Source of the DNA: Epiperipatus broadwayi
Lineage: Eukaryota > Onychophora > Udeonychophora > Euonychophora > Peripatidae
Length of the DNA stretch: 64,000 bases
Assembly (NCBI GenBank): GCA_028023455.1
Contig: JAQFVV010000003.1
Coordinates: 3,018,925 to 3,082,924 of the forward strand
Reading direction: 5' to 3'
In this document: positions 37,481 through 48,109 of the stretch, piece after piece
How the letters are laid out: each line of letters starts with the position of its first letter
How positions within the stretch are numbered: the first letter of the stretch is position 1
The notes under the pieces: generated by a model
What the model was told of the DNA's origin: nothing
Seen by the model: only the letters and a program-made list of their open reading frames with translations
The model's database searches: none
Program-made: the position numbers and the translations under genes

Positions 37481-38830
37481 ACTTTAGAGAATTAAATGAT
37501 TGGGAGGATTTATGGTCTGGATATGATAGTTCAAAATATAAAACCAGTGTAAAATTTTTATCAAGTAAAAGGAAGCAAAATATTTATAATAAGTATAAAT
37601 TCAAAGATGTGAAAACTGAAGGCAAACACTTTTTACTTTACAAAAATCAAAGTGTTCATATGTTCTTAAATTGAATAGTATAGAAAAATGAGATAAAATA
37701 ATTTTATATATAACTGAAATTAACTCTTGATGATGTAGCTCATAAAGACATAAGAATCATTGGAGGAGATGAGAATGCCATCATTGGAATTACTATTGAA
37801 AAATGGGGATAAGTTGTGGGAAAATACAACTTTGGAAAAAGAAACAAACAGGATTAAAAGACTTAGAATTAACTCTAAAATATATAATAATATTTTCAAA
37901 ATATAATTCCAACAAGTTTAAAAAAAATAGTTAAGAATAACAAAGAATGTAAAAACAACTTTTTGAGTTTGCACAATGAATTATTATTATGGTAACATAT
38001 ATGAATTTAGTTAGCCCATAAATAAGATTATACATTATCATTGCAACATATTTAATATTTGTGATTTTTACAGGTTTATTGAGAAATCAAAAATGATTAT
38101 GTGAAGGTGTGGAGATAGTCAAAACTATTAAAGACATTAGATAATAAGATTTAGTCTCTAAAGGTACTAATCATACATCTCGAAAGAATAATGAATGAGA
38201 TCAAACAATAGCAAAAAAACATCTGGTATGGAATGAGAGGAAATAATTTAAGATAAACATATAATATAGTAATCATTGATGAACATAGAAAAATAATGGA
38301 ATAAATATTAGAGATACTATATAATAAAATATATGGATTATAAAAGTAAAACAAAGAGAAGCTGAAAAGAAAAGTCGGAATTGATGAAAATAAACTAGAC
38401 AATATAGAAATATTTGTATGTCTTGGAGGTAAACTTGACTTCCAGAAAATAAAATTAAATTAAAAACAACCAAAGCAAAGATATGTAGTTACAAAAAAAT
38501 TAAATGCACTGATACATGCGTGCTTACTAATGTGTTATAAAGTTGAGAAATTGGGTGAAAACAAAGAATTCAATGAGAAGCAAGACAGCTTTTAAAAAAA
38601 ACCTGCTATAGGAAATTTCTGAGAATTGTATAGATGCAAAAAGTATTCAATGAAGAATTAAGTAAGAAAATAAATCAGAAAGTTATTGGTAGGAAATTAT
38701 AAATGTTAAGTCATATGTATATAATGAACGATGCTTAGAATTCAAAAGCTCTAATTTTTTGAATTATACAAGATACAAAAAAAAAACCACTCTGAAAATG
38801 GATAGATGACACTATAAAAGATATACAAAT
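37480..38830 (+). pseudogene. Faint RTE-like LINE reverse transcriptase relic
   Basis: Broken readings on the plus strand resemble RTE-type RT. MPSLELLLKNGDKLWE (compare the family block ending ELLK-x-G-x-x-LW) lies near 37770-37820. LDNIEIFVCLGGKL (compare the Y-LG block after the catalytic site) lies near 38390-38440. CYRKFLRIV...NEELSKKI (compare the C-terminal R-x-LRI block) lies near 38605-38670. Stops separate all of them, and the YADD motif was not found. I would not defend this without a profile search. Confidence 0.35.
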
Positions 38831-39321
38831 CTGAATGAAGTTGGTGAAAAAAACAGTATACACTTTTAGGTACTATGCCCATAATTCTTAATAATTACAT
38901 CTATATGTGTGCGAACATGTTTATATGTGAGTGGAAAGGTCTTTTTCTTTGTTATCTGTCTCTGAAAAATGCTGGTAAAATTAGTGAGCTAAATCTGTTT
39001 AATCTTTTGATACATATCTATTTATAATCCTACAACCAGTAAGTATGGATATGAAAACCTGAAACACTATAGGTAGATGTTTTTGTTGTTATCATAATTG
39101 GTTTTTTACTTATTGATTATACTAATCCTTTTATGCTAAAATCTTATATAAGGTGTTTTTTTACCTTTATTATTTTACCTCTATTTTTACCTTGTTTCCT
39201 TGCAAATTACTGTTTTACTATGTTCTAATATCTTATTACTAGATTAATATTTATCATTGATGATCACACTCACATCATCATTTCAATCTGAAAAAAAAAA
39301 AATCAAAATATTTCCATATAT

Positions 39322-39720
39322 AGAGGCCAAAATCTCTGTACAGTAGTATCACTCAGTGCAAGACAGAATAATCAATGAATACAAGAAGGTTTGTGCTAAA
39401 ATTCCTTCTAGTGCATACTCATCCTATATTTCCAAACTAATTTCTAGCTTGTGGCTTTCATCAGTGAGGAGCCTTGGATGTGAGAGATCCTAAGATCTAG
39501 GTTCAATGCTCTCAGATCCAAGGCTTCTCACTGATGAAAGCCATAAGCTAGAAACTAGTCTGGGGATATTGTATGAGTAGGCACTAGATAGAAATTTTAT
39601 ACGCAAACCTTCTTGCATCCATTAATTATTCTGGCTTGCACTGAGTGGCACTACTATATCGAGAGTTTAACTTCTGTGTAAATAGCTCGCATCAGTATAA
39701 AGAATGGTGATCATGTGATG
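39322..39720 (+). mobile_element. Palindromic retroposon, family C, longest copy
   Basis: The arms of about 170 bases (39325-39500 and 39505-39672) are near-perfect reverse complements. They contain CACTCAGTGCAAGACAG, TTTGTGCTAAAATTCC, TGCATACTCATCC and TTTCATCAGTGAGGAGCCTT around a centre TCCTAAGATCTAGG. The unpaired 3' tail ends AATGGTGATCATGTGATG. The flanks AAATATTTCCATATA (39306-39320) and CAATATTCCCATACA (39721-39735) agree at 12 of 15 positions and fit a diverged target duplication. Confidence 0.75.
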
Positions 39721-39735
39721 CAATATTCCCATACA

Positions 39736-41167
39736 TTGTGTTGAAAATTTTAGAAAGGACAGAAAAGGCCCCCATTTATATAAAAATAGAAGTCAATGTC
39801 AATTTAATACTTAAAAATACATTTATATAATAAGTGTACAGGTACATTAGTGCTCTTTAATGAAAATTTAAACTTTAATGTCATCAAAATACTAAATGTT
39901 TCATTTACAACTTAGCCTCATATGCTAAAAGTCTAAACATCTAGGAAACATGTCAGAATAGTGGCCCAAAATTTATATATAGTTAACTTTAACCAATATA
40001 TTTTACTTTTAAAAAGTAAATATGTAATATAAAAAATAAATCTGTTTCTTTTACATTAGGTAGTGGTTAACAATATTAAAAGTTTAAATTTGAATGAGAG
40101 AATGCTAAAATGTGCTTTTATTTACTACATTTATCCTCAATACATTTATTAATATATAAAATAAACATCTTACAATCAATTCTAAAATGTTAATCATTAT
40201 ATGTGAAATCACTTGATGATACAATCAATGCTTTATGAGTACTGCAGTAAGATTCTGAATTTATAATAGTCATTAAACAAAAATGCCAAAAATGCAATAT
40301 GGTATCACTCTTCTATTTAATTATGTGAAAATTCCAATTCTTTAAAGTTTTGAACTAAAGCAATTAATCTAAGAATTCAACAATCTACATGGCAATTAAA
40401 CCTCTGACCCAAACATTATATATTAAAGAAAGTATCATCACTCTTTCATGGGTCAATACATTAAAAAAAATACTCACTGAATAGGCAATAGATACCAAAT
40501 GATTGATTTTGGGATAAATGTCTTTATTAACTGGTCATTAAAATCATAAAATATTGCTACACTCTAATATATATAAATCACTAAAGGCTCTGTGTAGTAT
40601 GTAGCAGCAATGAGAGAAACATACTTAAAAGCTAAAGGTTCCTAGGTTGATCCCCAAATTGAGAAGCTTTTCTAAAAAAAGCTTTTTTTGCACAGTTAGT
40701 AATGAAATTATAATGCTCAGATATCATGGTGATGCTTGAATGTCACTTGACCTATATAGAGTAACTAAGTGATCATGCAAGAAATAATTAAGTATTTACA
40801 TAAAGGTAATATAAAAGTATCTCACACTAATGGCTTACGGAGGTAAATCATAATATTTTTGATAATATAACTTTGTTTTTTTTTTATAAAAAAAAAAAAG
40901 AACAAACAATTTATTACAAATAAGCTACAAAAATAATAATAACTGTATGATTATTTGTTTAGAACGTCATGTGAGACTTAAACACTCAAATGGCAGTGTC
41001 AGCCCAATCACTGTTCAATTAACCAAACTGACATAAATTTTACTCAACTTAAAATCGAGACAGAAATCCTTAATTTGATTCTGCCATTCTACTGCAGTGC
41101 TAAAACAAATTATTAATAATATTTACAAAATAATAGTTATTATAAAAGATAACATTTGTCTACTTAC
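39736..41167. other. Copine intron DNA downstream of the 41.2 kb micro-exon
   Basis: AT-rich, with no coding and no nameable repeat. A weak tRNA-like patch with GGTTCCTAGGTTGATCCCC lies at 40590-40660. Confidence 0.4.
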
Positions 41168-41199
41168 TTTGCAATTGCTTAGTTCTTCAGTAACAACTG
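41168..41199 (-). CDS. Copine micro-exon (TEELSNCK) with NAGNAG acceptor
   Basis: This exon is 32 or 29 bases, preceded by a strong pyrimidine tract and followed by a consensus GTAAGT donor. It encodes VVTEELSNCK and ends on a codon boundary. The Glu-Glu-Leu-Ser-Asn-Cys motif is characteristic of the start of the second copine C2 domain. The acceptor is TAGCAG, a tandem NAGNAG site. The upstream AG gives GTII-A-VVTEELSNC. The downstream AG (exon start 41196) gives GTII-VVTEELSNC, which matches the usual spacing in the family better. Both keep the frame. A large palindrome at 41585-41890 lies about 400 bases upstream in the intron on the transcribed strand. Confidence 0.85.
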
Positions 41200-41584
41200 C
41201 TAGATAAAAAGAAAAAAAAATTTCATTAAAAGAATAAAAAAATTAGATCTAAACTACGAGTTATGTTCGAGTTATGTTCGTAGAAGCAGCACAAGACATA
41301 AAGCTTATCACAGCAATGTTGGGGGGGGGGGGCATTTTTAAAATTAGAAGCTTGAAAAATGAAAAGTATAAACATGCAACTTTAAGAAATAAAAATATAT
41401 TCTTTTATCATCTACTTTTATAGTGTAAATAAACCAAAAATTAACTACAGTATATATAAAATATAGTGTAATAATAATTGTCCAATTAAAGCCAGTTTAG
41501 CCTTGAATTTAGAAGTAATTAATTATTTTGTAACTGCCATTTAATCTAAAAACTTAATTCAACAATTACTATTATATTATTTCT

Positions 41585-41890
41585 ATATAATTTGATATTT
41601 GAAAATATTGTAAATTATAATGTCCGAGTTTCTAACAATTATTAATTACGTAAATTGCAATATGTGAATATTTGAAAATTATAGATGAAATTCACAAATA
41701 TTCACATGATAAATATTTGTGAATTTCATCTATAATTTTCAAATAAAATAACTATCAGTGATAGTTCTTTTATTTGAAAATTATAGATGAAATTCACAAA
41801 TATTCACATGTTGCAATTTACGTAATTAATAATTGTTAGAAACTCTGACAGTATAATTTACAATATTTTCAAATATCAAATTATATAGAA
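41585..41890. repeat. Nested palindrome (cruciform-capable), three copies of one arm
   Basis: The outer arms (about 41590-41670 and 41812-41890) are reverse complements (AATATTGTAAATTATAATGTC / its complement). Inside, the unit TTGAAAATTATAGATGAAATTCACAAATATT occurs direct, inverted and direct again (41673, 41709 and 41777). The middle holds the self-complementary AACTATCAGTGATAGTT. The whole of about 300 bases can fold into two stacked hairpins. No target duplication or coding was found. Confidence 0.85.
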
Positions 41891-41934
41891 TAATATAATA
41901 GTGATACTGAACTAAGTAAGAATTTCAACTCAAA

Positions 41935-42625
41935 TGGGTAAAATGATACAAGATGCAAGTTTCAAAAGAAAAAATCAGAATGGCTCTGGCTCACAAAGTG
42001 ACGAGCATAGTGTTGTGGGCTCAAATATTGAGCTGTGTGGTGAGCAAGAGGAGAAAACTGAGGGTCTCTCGAGGTAAAAGAGAAAAAGAAAAAGAGAAGA
42101 CAGAAGAAGCTGACTCAATACGAGTCAGACAATGAGATGGAAACTGAATCAGAAGGTCAGATAATCAATGACCCAGAGGTAATGGAACATGATATTTTAG
42201 CTCATCCCATGATCTTCAAACATATTGTTGAATCTAAAGGGGTATGTATGTAGCGAGAGTGAAGTAGGGCAGGTAATCTCAGAAGAGGCAGACAATCCAG
42301 AGGAATAAATCAATAACATAGAAGAATCAATGGATGAGGCTCATAGTGACAGGCCTGGAAGCAGGCAAGGTGAAATAGCACAGGTTACCTCAGAAGAGTC
42401 TGATAATCCAGTGGAAGAACTTGATAATGTAGAAGAACAATGGAGATGAGGCTTGTAGTGACAATTCTAGAAGCGAGGACTGTCCAAAGGAAATGCAGCA
42501 ACAAATTAGTACTAGCCCTGTGTGTACTGATGAAACAGAAGAAATCACAGATGCTCACAAGAGGAAAATTTTGAAAAAGATTCGGAACAGGAAAGCGATG
42601 GAAATTCAGAAATGGTTTAAAGTAT
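41935..42625 (+). pseudogene. Retropseudogene-like relic of an acidic, Ser/Glu-rich protein
   Basis: From ATG at 41935 a reading MGKMIQDASFKRKN-QNGSGS is followed by QSDEHSVVGSNIELCGEQEE and a stop. After a frame change it continues KKLTQYESDNEMETESEGQI. Then come two related repeats, EADNPEE...NNIEESMDEAHSD and ESDNPVEELDNVEEQ...DEACSD, and a tail DETEEITDAHKRK. Several single-base shifts and stops break it. The acidic repeats and basic patches suggest a nuclear protein, but I do not recognise the parent. It lies antisense to the copine gene in its intron and lacks introns, as expected of a processed copy. AATAAAA lies about 210 bases downstream. Confidence 0.4.
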
Positions 42626-45184
42626 GAATTCCATAGATGTGGTTTATACAAAGATATGGCAATATGGATGAAGTTCGAAGAATCTGTGAATTAAAGGACT
42701 TGGCAATTCTAAGACTCTTATGAATCAATGAAAAAGACTAGGGTTATTGACTGTGGTATGATCTCAAGATCTTTTTAAACAAATGTATTTACATCATGTA
42801 GTGGGTGATCAGTCACCTGTATTTGTTTTTCATTAATAAAATAACTGTCATCACATTTACAAGTTTGTAATCAATAATTGTCAGATGATAATGAATTTAA
42901 GTTCCTATCTAGATTTGTCTTTTATCAATGAAAATTTAGGACTTAAAATTGATTTTATGTTCTCACAATCTTTATTCCATCTGATGTGAGCTTTATTAAC
43001 CAATAGATGCTAGATTGTGATAACAAGTGCTATGGGATACTTTGTTGGTTTTATTAAAACCTGAATCACATCTGGCAATGATTATTAACTCATTCTCTAT
43101 TATCAAGCTAAAACCTTGAAATTATATCAAATTAATGAACTTTGTGTGGTAATATAAATATAACTCCCTGTTTATAATTATATATTATGAATAATTTGTT
43201 CATTTCTAACTGAATGCATCTTTTTCTTTGCCATTGAATAAGTATATATCGTACCAGGTACATTCGGAAGATGATCCAGAGTACTCTATTTGCTAGGTTT
43301 AACTGGGTTTAAACCTTATTTATCATAATTTTATATTACACATATTATGTGCATGGACCGGCTCTTTGAGCAGAGGAGAGAATACCATTAAAGAACTATC
43401 AATGATACCCACAATCAGACCAAGCTATGCAATGCATAACACGATCACATTTCCAGACTGTGGCCCACCATGACTGTTAGATTCAAACCCCTACTATCTA
43501 AACACTTTATTTGTTTTGAGGTAAACTTCAGGTGCCAGCTAGCTACGAGAACTAATGTGCCATGACAGTAGGCCCATAATCCAGCACTCGAAATATCCCA
43601 TGACTAGCTCAATCAAAAGAATAATCTAACACATTATTGCTTTAATTAGTGGTAAAGAATTGACCAACAAATATTACATTTCCAGATAATTTATTTTAAC
43701 TAAACATTTATTATTCTAATTTTAATTACTTATATGAAACTTAATTAAATGAAACAATGATTTATCATAACCTCAGGCTCACACATATATAATAGCAATA
43801 GAATATAACAAAGAATATTAAATAATACAAGACACTTTAAAATACATGTAATCAATATAAAATATCCTAAAGCATTAACATACACATTTCAAAAACATGC
43901 ACATCCATAGTTCTTTATGCATGCAGTAGAGTTCATTTATTAACTGACTCTAGGAGGCTTTAAGGATTGCAATGGCTACTTTAATATCAGAAATGGAAAT
44001 AATAAAAGTTCCTCATTACTTATAGGATTTGAACGTTGACTTTTTGCTGGTTGTTGCTTCACGTGAAAATCTTTCCAACCAGTTGGATTTGAGGTTCTGT
44101 GGAGGTTCAATGCTTATTTTGTGGCACTATTCTTTAAAATAGTTAGATATTCCTGGCGAATTTTTCAAGTTGTTAGGCTGGCATCACTTTTATTGGGCAA
44201 GTTAGCTGTTCATTTGGACTCAGGCTGGAGCATGGTCATATGTTTCCGATGTTGATTAACACTGCATGATTGACAGATGGATTTAATTTGATTGTGATCT
44301 TGACTGATAGATTGAACTCAACTCTGAAATGAACTCACTGATAGATTGAACTCAACTGGTTGATCGATGAAAAACAGGACTATTTATATGATGAGTTGTT
44401 GTCACTTTGGTAATTGGGTTTTGTCTGCCGGCTATATCTGTTGTTGAAATTCCTCCACTGTTTTTGAATATGATTTTAATCCTGTTGTTTGAGATCTTTT
44501 AATTAGTAGCCATTGCAAATTTGTTGTTTTGTGGATTTTTTTTAACTTAGGAGCCATTGCTGAATCTGTTTTTCAATTTTTTAATCTTCATATATCACTT
44601 TATCAACATACACACATTTATTTTACTATTCCTTATGTTTACAATCGCTATTAATGTACATATATATTTAAAATCAAATTGTTATTTAGTTTTTAAAATT
44701 ACTTTCCCTTTTTCCTTTCTTTAATAATTTAAATGGAAAGAGAGATATTTTTAATTTTATGTAAAGGATTCATTTAAACCGCTATAGTTTTAACCTTTTC
44801 TAAGCCAAATTCTTTCCCTCGAACTGCTTTTAAATTAATTCGTAAAACTTTGCGAATGACACAGAGTTTAATTTTCTCTCGGGCTAACAGTATTTTCTTC
44901 TTTCTTTATTTTTAAAAACTCTAAGCTTTTATATTAAACTTACCTTTATTAAACTTTTAACTATTTATTATCAAATTGAAACTTTACGTTGTTTTATGAG
45001 AATTTTTTATTTTTAATAATTTTTATTCATAATTTTTATTCAAAATTATTATATGTACAGCTAAGTTATCGGTACAATATATATATATGAGATAAGGTTT
45101 ATTAAAAACAAATTATAATTCCTACCTGGTTACAATTATTTGTAATCAAAGTAGAAATTATACTATTATTATTCTATTTTACTT

Positions 45185-45400
45185 TCTTTGCATTTCTTCA
45201 TATATTCATATATATTGCTTATAATAACTTCTTTCACATACACTTTAATGCAAAAAAATTTTTTAATCAAACTTCTTTATTTTCCTGACAGTTTCAAATG
45301 TCCAACAGTCTTCATCAGAGCTTTCTGAACCTTCCTTTGCTTTTTAAAGTGTATATGAAAAAAGATATAAGCAATATATATTAAAGTAGAAATTACTGTA
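45185..45400 (-). mobile_element. Penelope-like element 3, terminal fragment folded on itself
   Basis: ATATATTGCTTATAATAACT...ACTTTAATG (45215-45250) and TTTAAAGTGTATATG...AAGCAATATATAT (45343-45382) are reverse complements. Between them, on the minus strand, lies TCTGATGAAGACTGTTGGAC followed by ATTTGAAACTGTCAGGAAAA and an AATAAAGAAG stretch. This is the usual end of a Penelope terminal repeat with its hammerhead motif. No coding remains. Confidence 0.65.
45292..45318 (-). ncRNA. Hammerhead ribozyme motif, PLE3
   Basis: The conserved boxes CTGATGA (45318-45312) and GAAA (45295-45292) are intact. The intervening stem II is weak (TGT/ACA around TGG, with a mismatch next to it), and CTGTCAGG follows. 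It is likely a decayed ribozyme. Confidence 0.55.
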
Positions 45401-46398
45401 AACCCCCAATAAGCTATGTATAAACTAATGCAAACCCATCAATAAATGTAAAAACAAAGTAAGCATTCAATTTATTGAAGTATTTCAATTCAGAGCATGA
45501 ATTTTGTATATTAAGATGATTTCAGTATGACCATAAACCACTGTGTCATCATTCTAAACAGAGGATAAAAGCTGCAGCTCATTTTTAACAACACCTGAAT
45601 ATTAAATGAAATATCAGTTAATAGATATAAATATAAATAATAAAATCTCAATGCAAATGAAATTAAAGCAGATGGTTAAGCCCCAGTGAGCTATATATAA
45701 ATTAATATAACCCCATGAATAAATGAAAAAGAATATAAGCACAAAGATATTTTTATTTTTAAAAAAATGTATTCAGTAAAAGCCATATTTGTTTATTTGC
45801 AATGATGAAATTAAATTTGAAGTAATTAAACTCAAAGTGAAATAAAAATAATATATGTTACAGCAAATAATAAACTATTACTAGTGTGTCCAATTTCACT
45901 GAAATAATCAATGAATGTAAAATTGTTCATTTAAAAACAATAAACATACATTCAGTAATAATTTACAATGTCTAGGATTTATTAAATTTTACTAATTAGG
46001 ATTGGGAAAAGTAAATTCAAAATAAATTAATGAAAAAACCTTTTAATTAATGTTTTTATTTATTGCAACAAGTCAAAACATTATGACATTTCAATCTGCA
46101 TAATATTGCTGTCTTCTTGCATTTGTAATTCAGATTTCATTCAAGTTAAAAGAATAAAAACTTTCAATCACTGCCTTTCATATGTAGAAAAAAATCATTC
46201 AAATGGAATTCCTGTTTCTGATATGAATTGTGAAAAAGAGAAGATGCTCAATTCATTTTAGCTACTTCTTAAAATTCAAATTAGTTTCTATTGACTAAGT
46301 ATAAGAGATTGCTTTAAAAAAACCATAAGGGTAAGTAAGGGTAATCTTTCAAAACATTTATAAATAGCTCAAATAATGAAAACATGGAGTATTTTAGT

Positions 46399-47014
46399 GT
46401 TTTCCTGAAGGTTTGTGATGATGGTATTATAGTTGTATTTTTATATTGGACTATTTCCATCATCTAATATGAGTATGTCTTTAGAAAAATTTAACTTTAT
46501 TTAAATATTCCAAATACATTCAACTGTTAGTAATAGTACATCAAACAGGTTAATATGCACAACATTTTGAGAAGTATTTTTCCCCTCTTCTTTGGGTGTT
46601 GCTGGCCTGACCAGTGATAGTACTAGAATGGAATTCAAACCTGGACCCTTAGATTCTTGAGTATTGAACTTTAAGATAATGCTCTAACCAACAGAACATT
46701 ACCTTAAAATTCAATACTCAAGAATCTAAGGGTCCAGGTTTGAATACCATGCTAGTACTGTGCTCAGTTGGTTAGAGCATTACCTTAAAATTCAAGATTC
46801 TAAAGGTCCAGGTTCAAATACCATGCTAATATTATCACTTATCAGGCCAGCAACACCTGAAGAAGAGGGGAGAATAATAACTCACGAAACATTGTGCATA
46901 AACTAACCCGTTTGATGTGCTATTACAAACATTTAAATGCATTTTGGAATATTTAAATAAAGTTAAATTTTTCTAAAGACATTCAATACTCAATAGTCCA
47001 ATATAATAATACAA
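46399..47014 (-). mobile_element. Palindromic retroposon, family A, long copy with tRNA-like core and 15-bp target duplication
   Basis: Two outward-facing SINE arms meet at the centre. The tRNA-like segments contain TGCTCAGTTGGTTAGAGCAT and a B box CCAGGTTCAAATACC. They lead into bodies with TCAGGCCAGCAACACC-TGAAGAAGAGGGG and ends near TAGTCCAATATA. An extra partial tRNA-like segment (46697-46758) sits between them. On the minus strand an unpaired 3' tail ends ACCATCATCACAAACCTTCA, nearly the same as the tail at 20392-20647. The exact 15-base repeat ATGGAGTATTTTAGT flanks it (46384-46398 and 47015-47029). Confidence 0.85.
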
Positions 47015-47029
47015 ATGGAGTATTTTAGT

Positions 47030-47690
47030 TTATGCATACACGGAATTTTAAAATGTAGCATGAATGTAGCAAGCCCAAATATATAAACTGCTATTGTACA
47101 AAGATGTTCATATTTTACAAAATTCACTACTGATTAGCAGAGGCAATACACTTTTACTAAGGGAGTGTGATGACAATATACATAAATCATAATATGAAAT
47201 ACCTACTACTAAGCACTTTGTGAAATAAAATGTAGGCTGATTTTCTAATTAAATAAATATTTTTTTCTTTTAAAATTAGTCCACTGATTCTAATATATAA
47301 AATATATCATCCATCTAATATTCTTTATAAATCTTATACATTCTACCATATGAAGCAATTTTTTCTGCATTCATAAGTGAGTTATAGTCATGAAGATAAG
47401 TATATAAAAAAAGGACAAAAAAAGTTAACTAATTATAATTAATAGTTAAAGGGAAAAAAGGAAATAGATTCAAAACAAGCCAAAAATTGTTAAAAGTATT
47501 AACTAAACAAGAAAGTTTTCAGGTTAATAAACATCATATTTATAAGTAGTTTGCTCAAAAGAAATCAAATTCACAAAAAATATTTTTCCCATTTTTATAA
47601 TGTAGAGGCTGCAATGGAGACATGATCATCCTATTGGCAGAACTGGAGTCAAATCTAGAAATCAAGCAAATCTCTCCCCAGGGCTAAACT
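47030..47690. other. Intron DNA without recognised features
   Basis: AT-rich and non-coding. A SINE-like patch with GGAGTCAAATCTAGAAATC is at about 47590-47670. Confidence 0.35.
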
Positions 47691-48105
47691 ACCTAATAGA
47701 TTTGGTCAAGATGACAATCATGATATAATCAAAGAATTGAGAATTAAAAATATTTGTCATATTGCAAATAGAGACATTGACATTATAAAGATTTTTTCCT
47801 TTGCTGAATTTGAAGATTTGGTTGCAACAAAGGAAACCCTGTCTTTCAATGGCTCTTCTCTTGAAGATCATACTTTAAAAGTAGCAGTAGCTGAAAATAG
47901 AAGATCTCGCAGTGCTTCCAAAGGAGGTAGAAATGATGGTAGTGGCAAACATGAATATGGATATGATGGTAGTAGAGGTTATGGATTTGTGCATGGTGGA
48001 AGAAGCATGAACTGTAATAATTGCAACTCATGTGTATCAGATAGCAACTCTCTTTTGCGATATATATTTCTAATTTCCTTTTTAAAAAATGTTTTTTATG
48101 CTTGA
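47690..48105 (+). pseudogene. eIF4H-like RRM fragment, probable processed pseudogene
   Basis: The 122-codon frame 47737-48105 has no ATG at a sensible place. From residue 20 it reads FSFAEFEDLVATKETLSFNG, SSLEDHTLKVAVAENRR, and then a Gly/Arg/Ser-rich tail (GYDGSRGYGFVHGGRS). This is the second half of an RNA-recognition motif. F-x-x-A-E-F-E-D is the RNP1-like strand, followed by the helix 2 and strand 4 pattern and an RGG-like tail, close to the translation factor eIF4H/eIF4B type. Upstream, LPNRF-like and RIKNICHIANRDIDIIK text fits the first half with the RNP2 strand damaged. Introns are absent and the N-terminus is missing. The parent assignment is by pattern only. Confidence 0.55.
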
Positions 48106-48109
48106 AAAA

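Larger units (their letters stand above)
42626..46383. other. Intron DNA, partly of higher complexity, unassigned
   Basis: The stretch 43230-44580 is less AT-biased than its surroundings. It contains a direct repeat of ACTGATAGATTGAACTCAAC at about 44310 and 44338. It may be an LTR or another non-coding element, but no terminal motifs were established. The Penelope end at 45185-45400 is entered separately. Confidence 0.35.
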
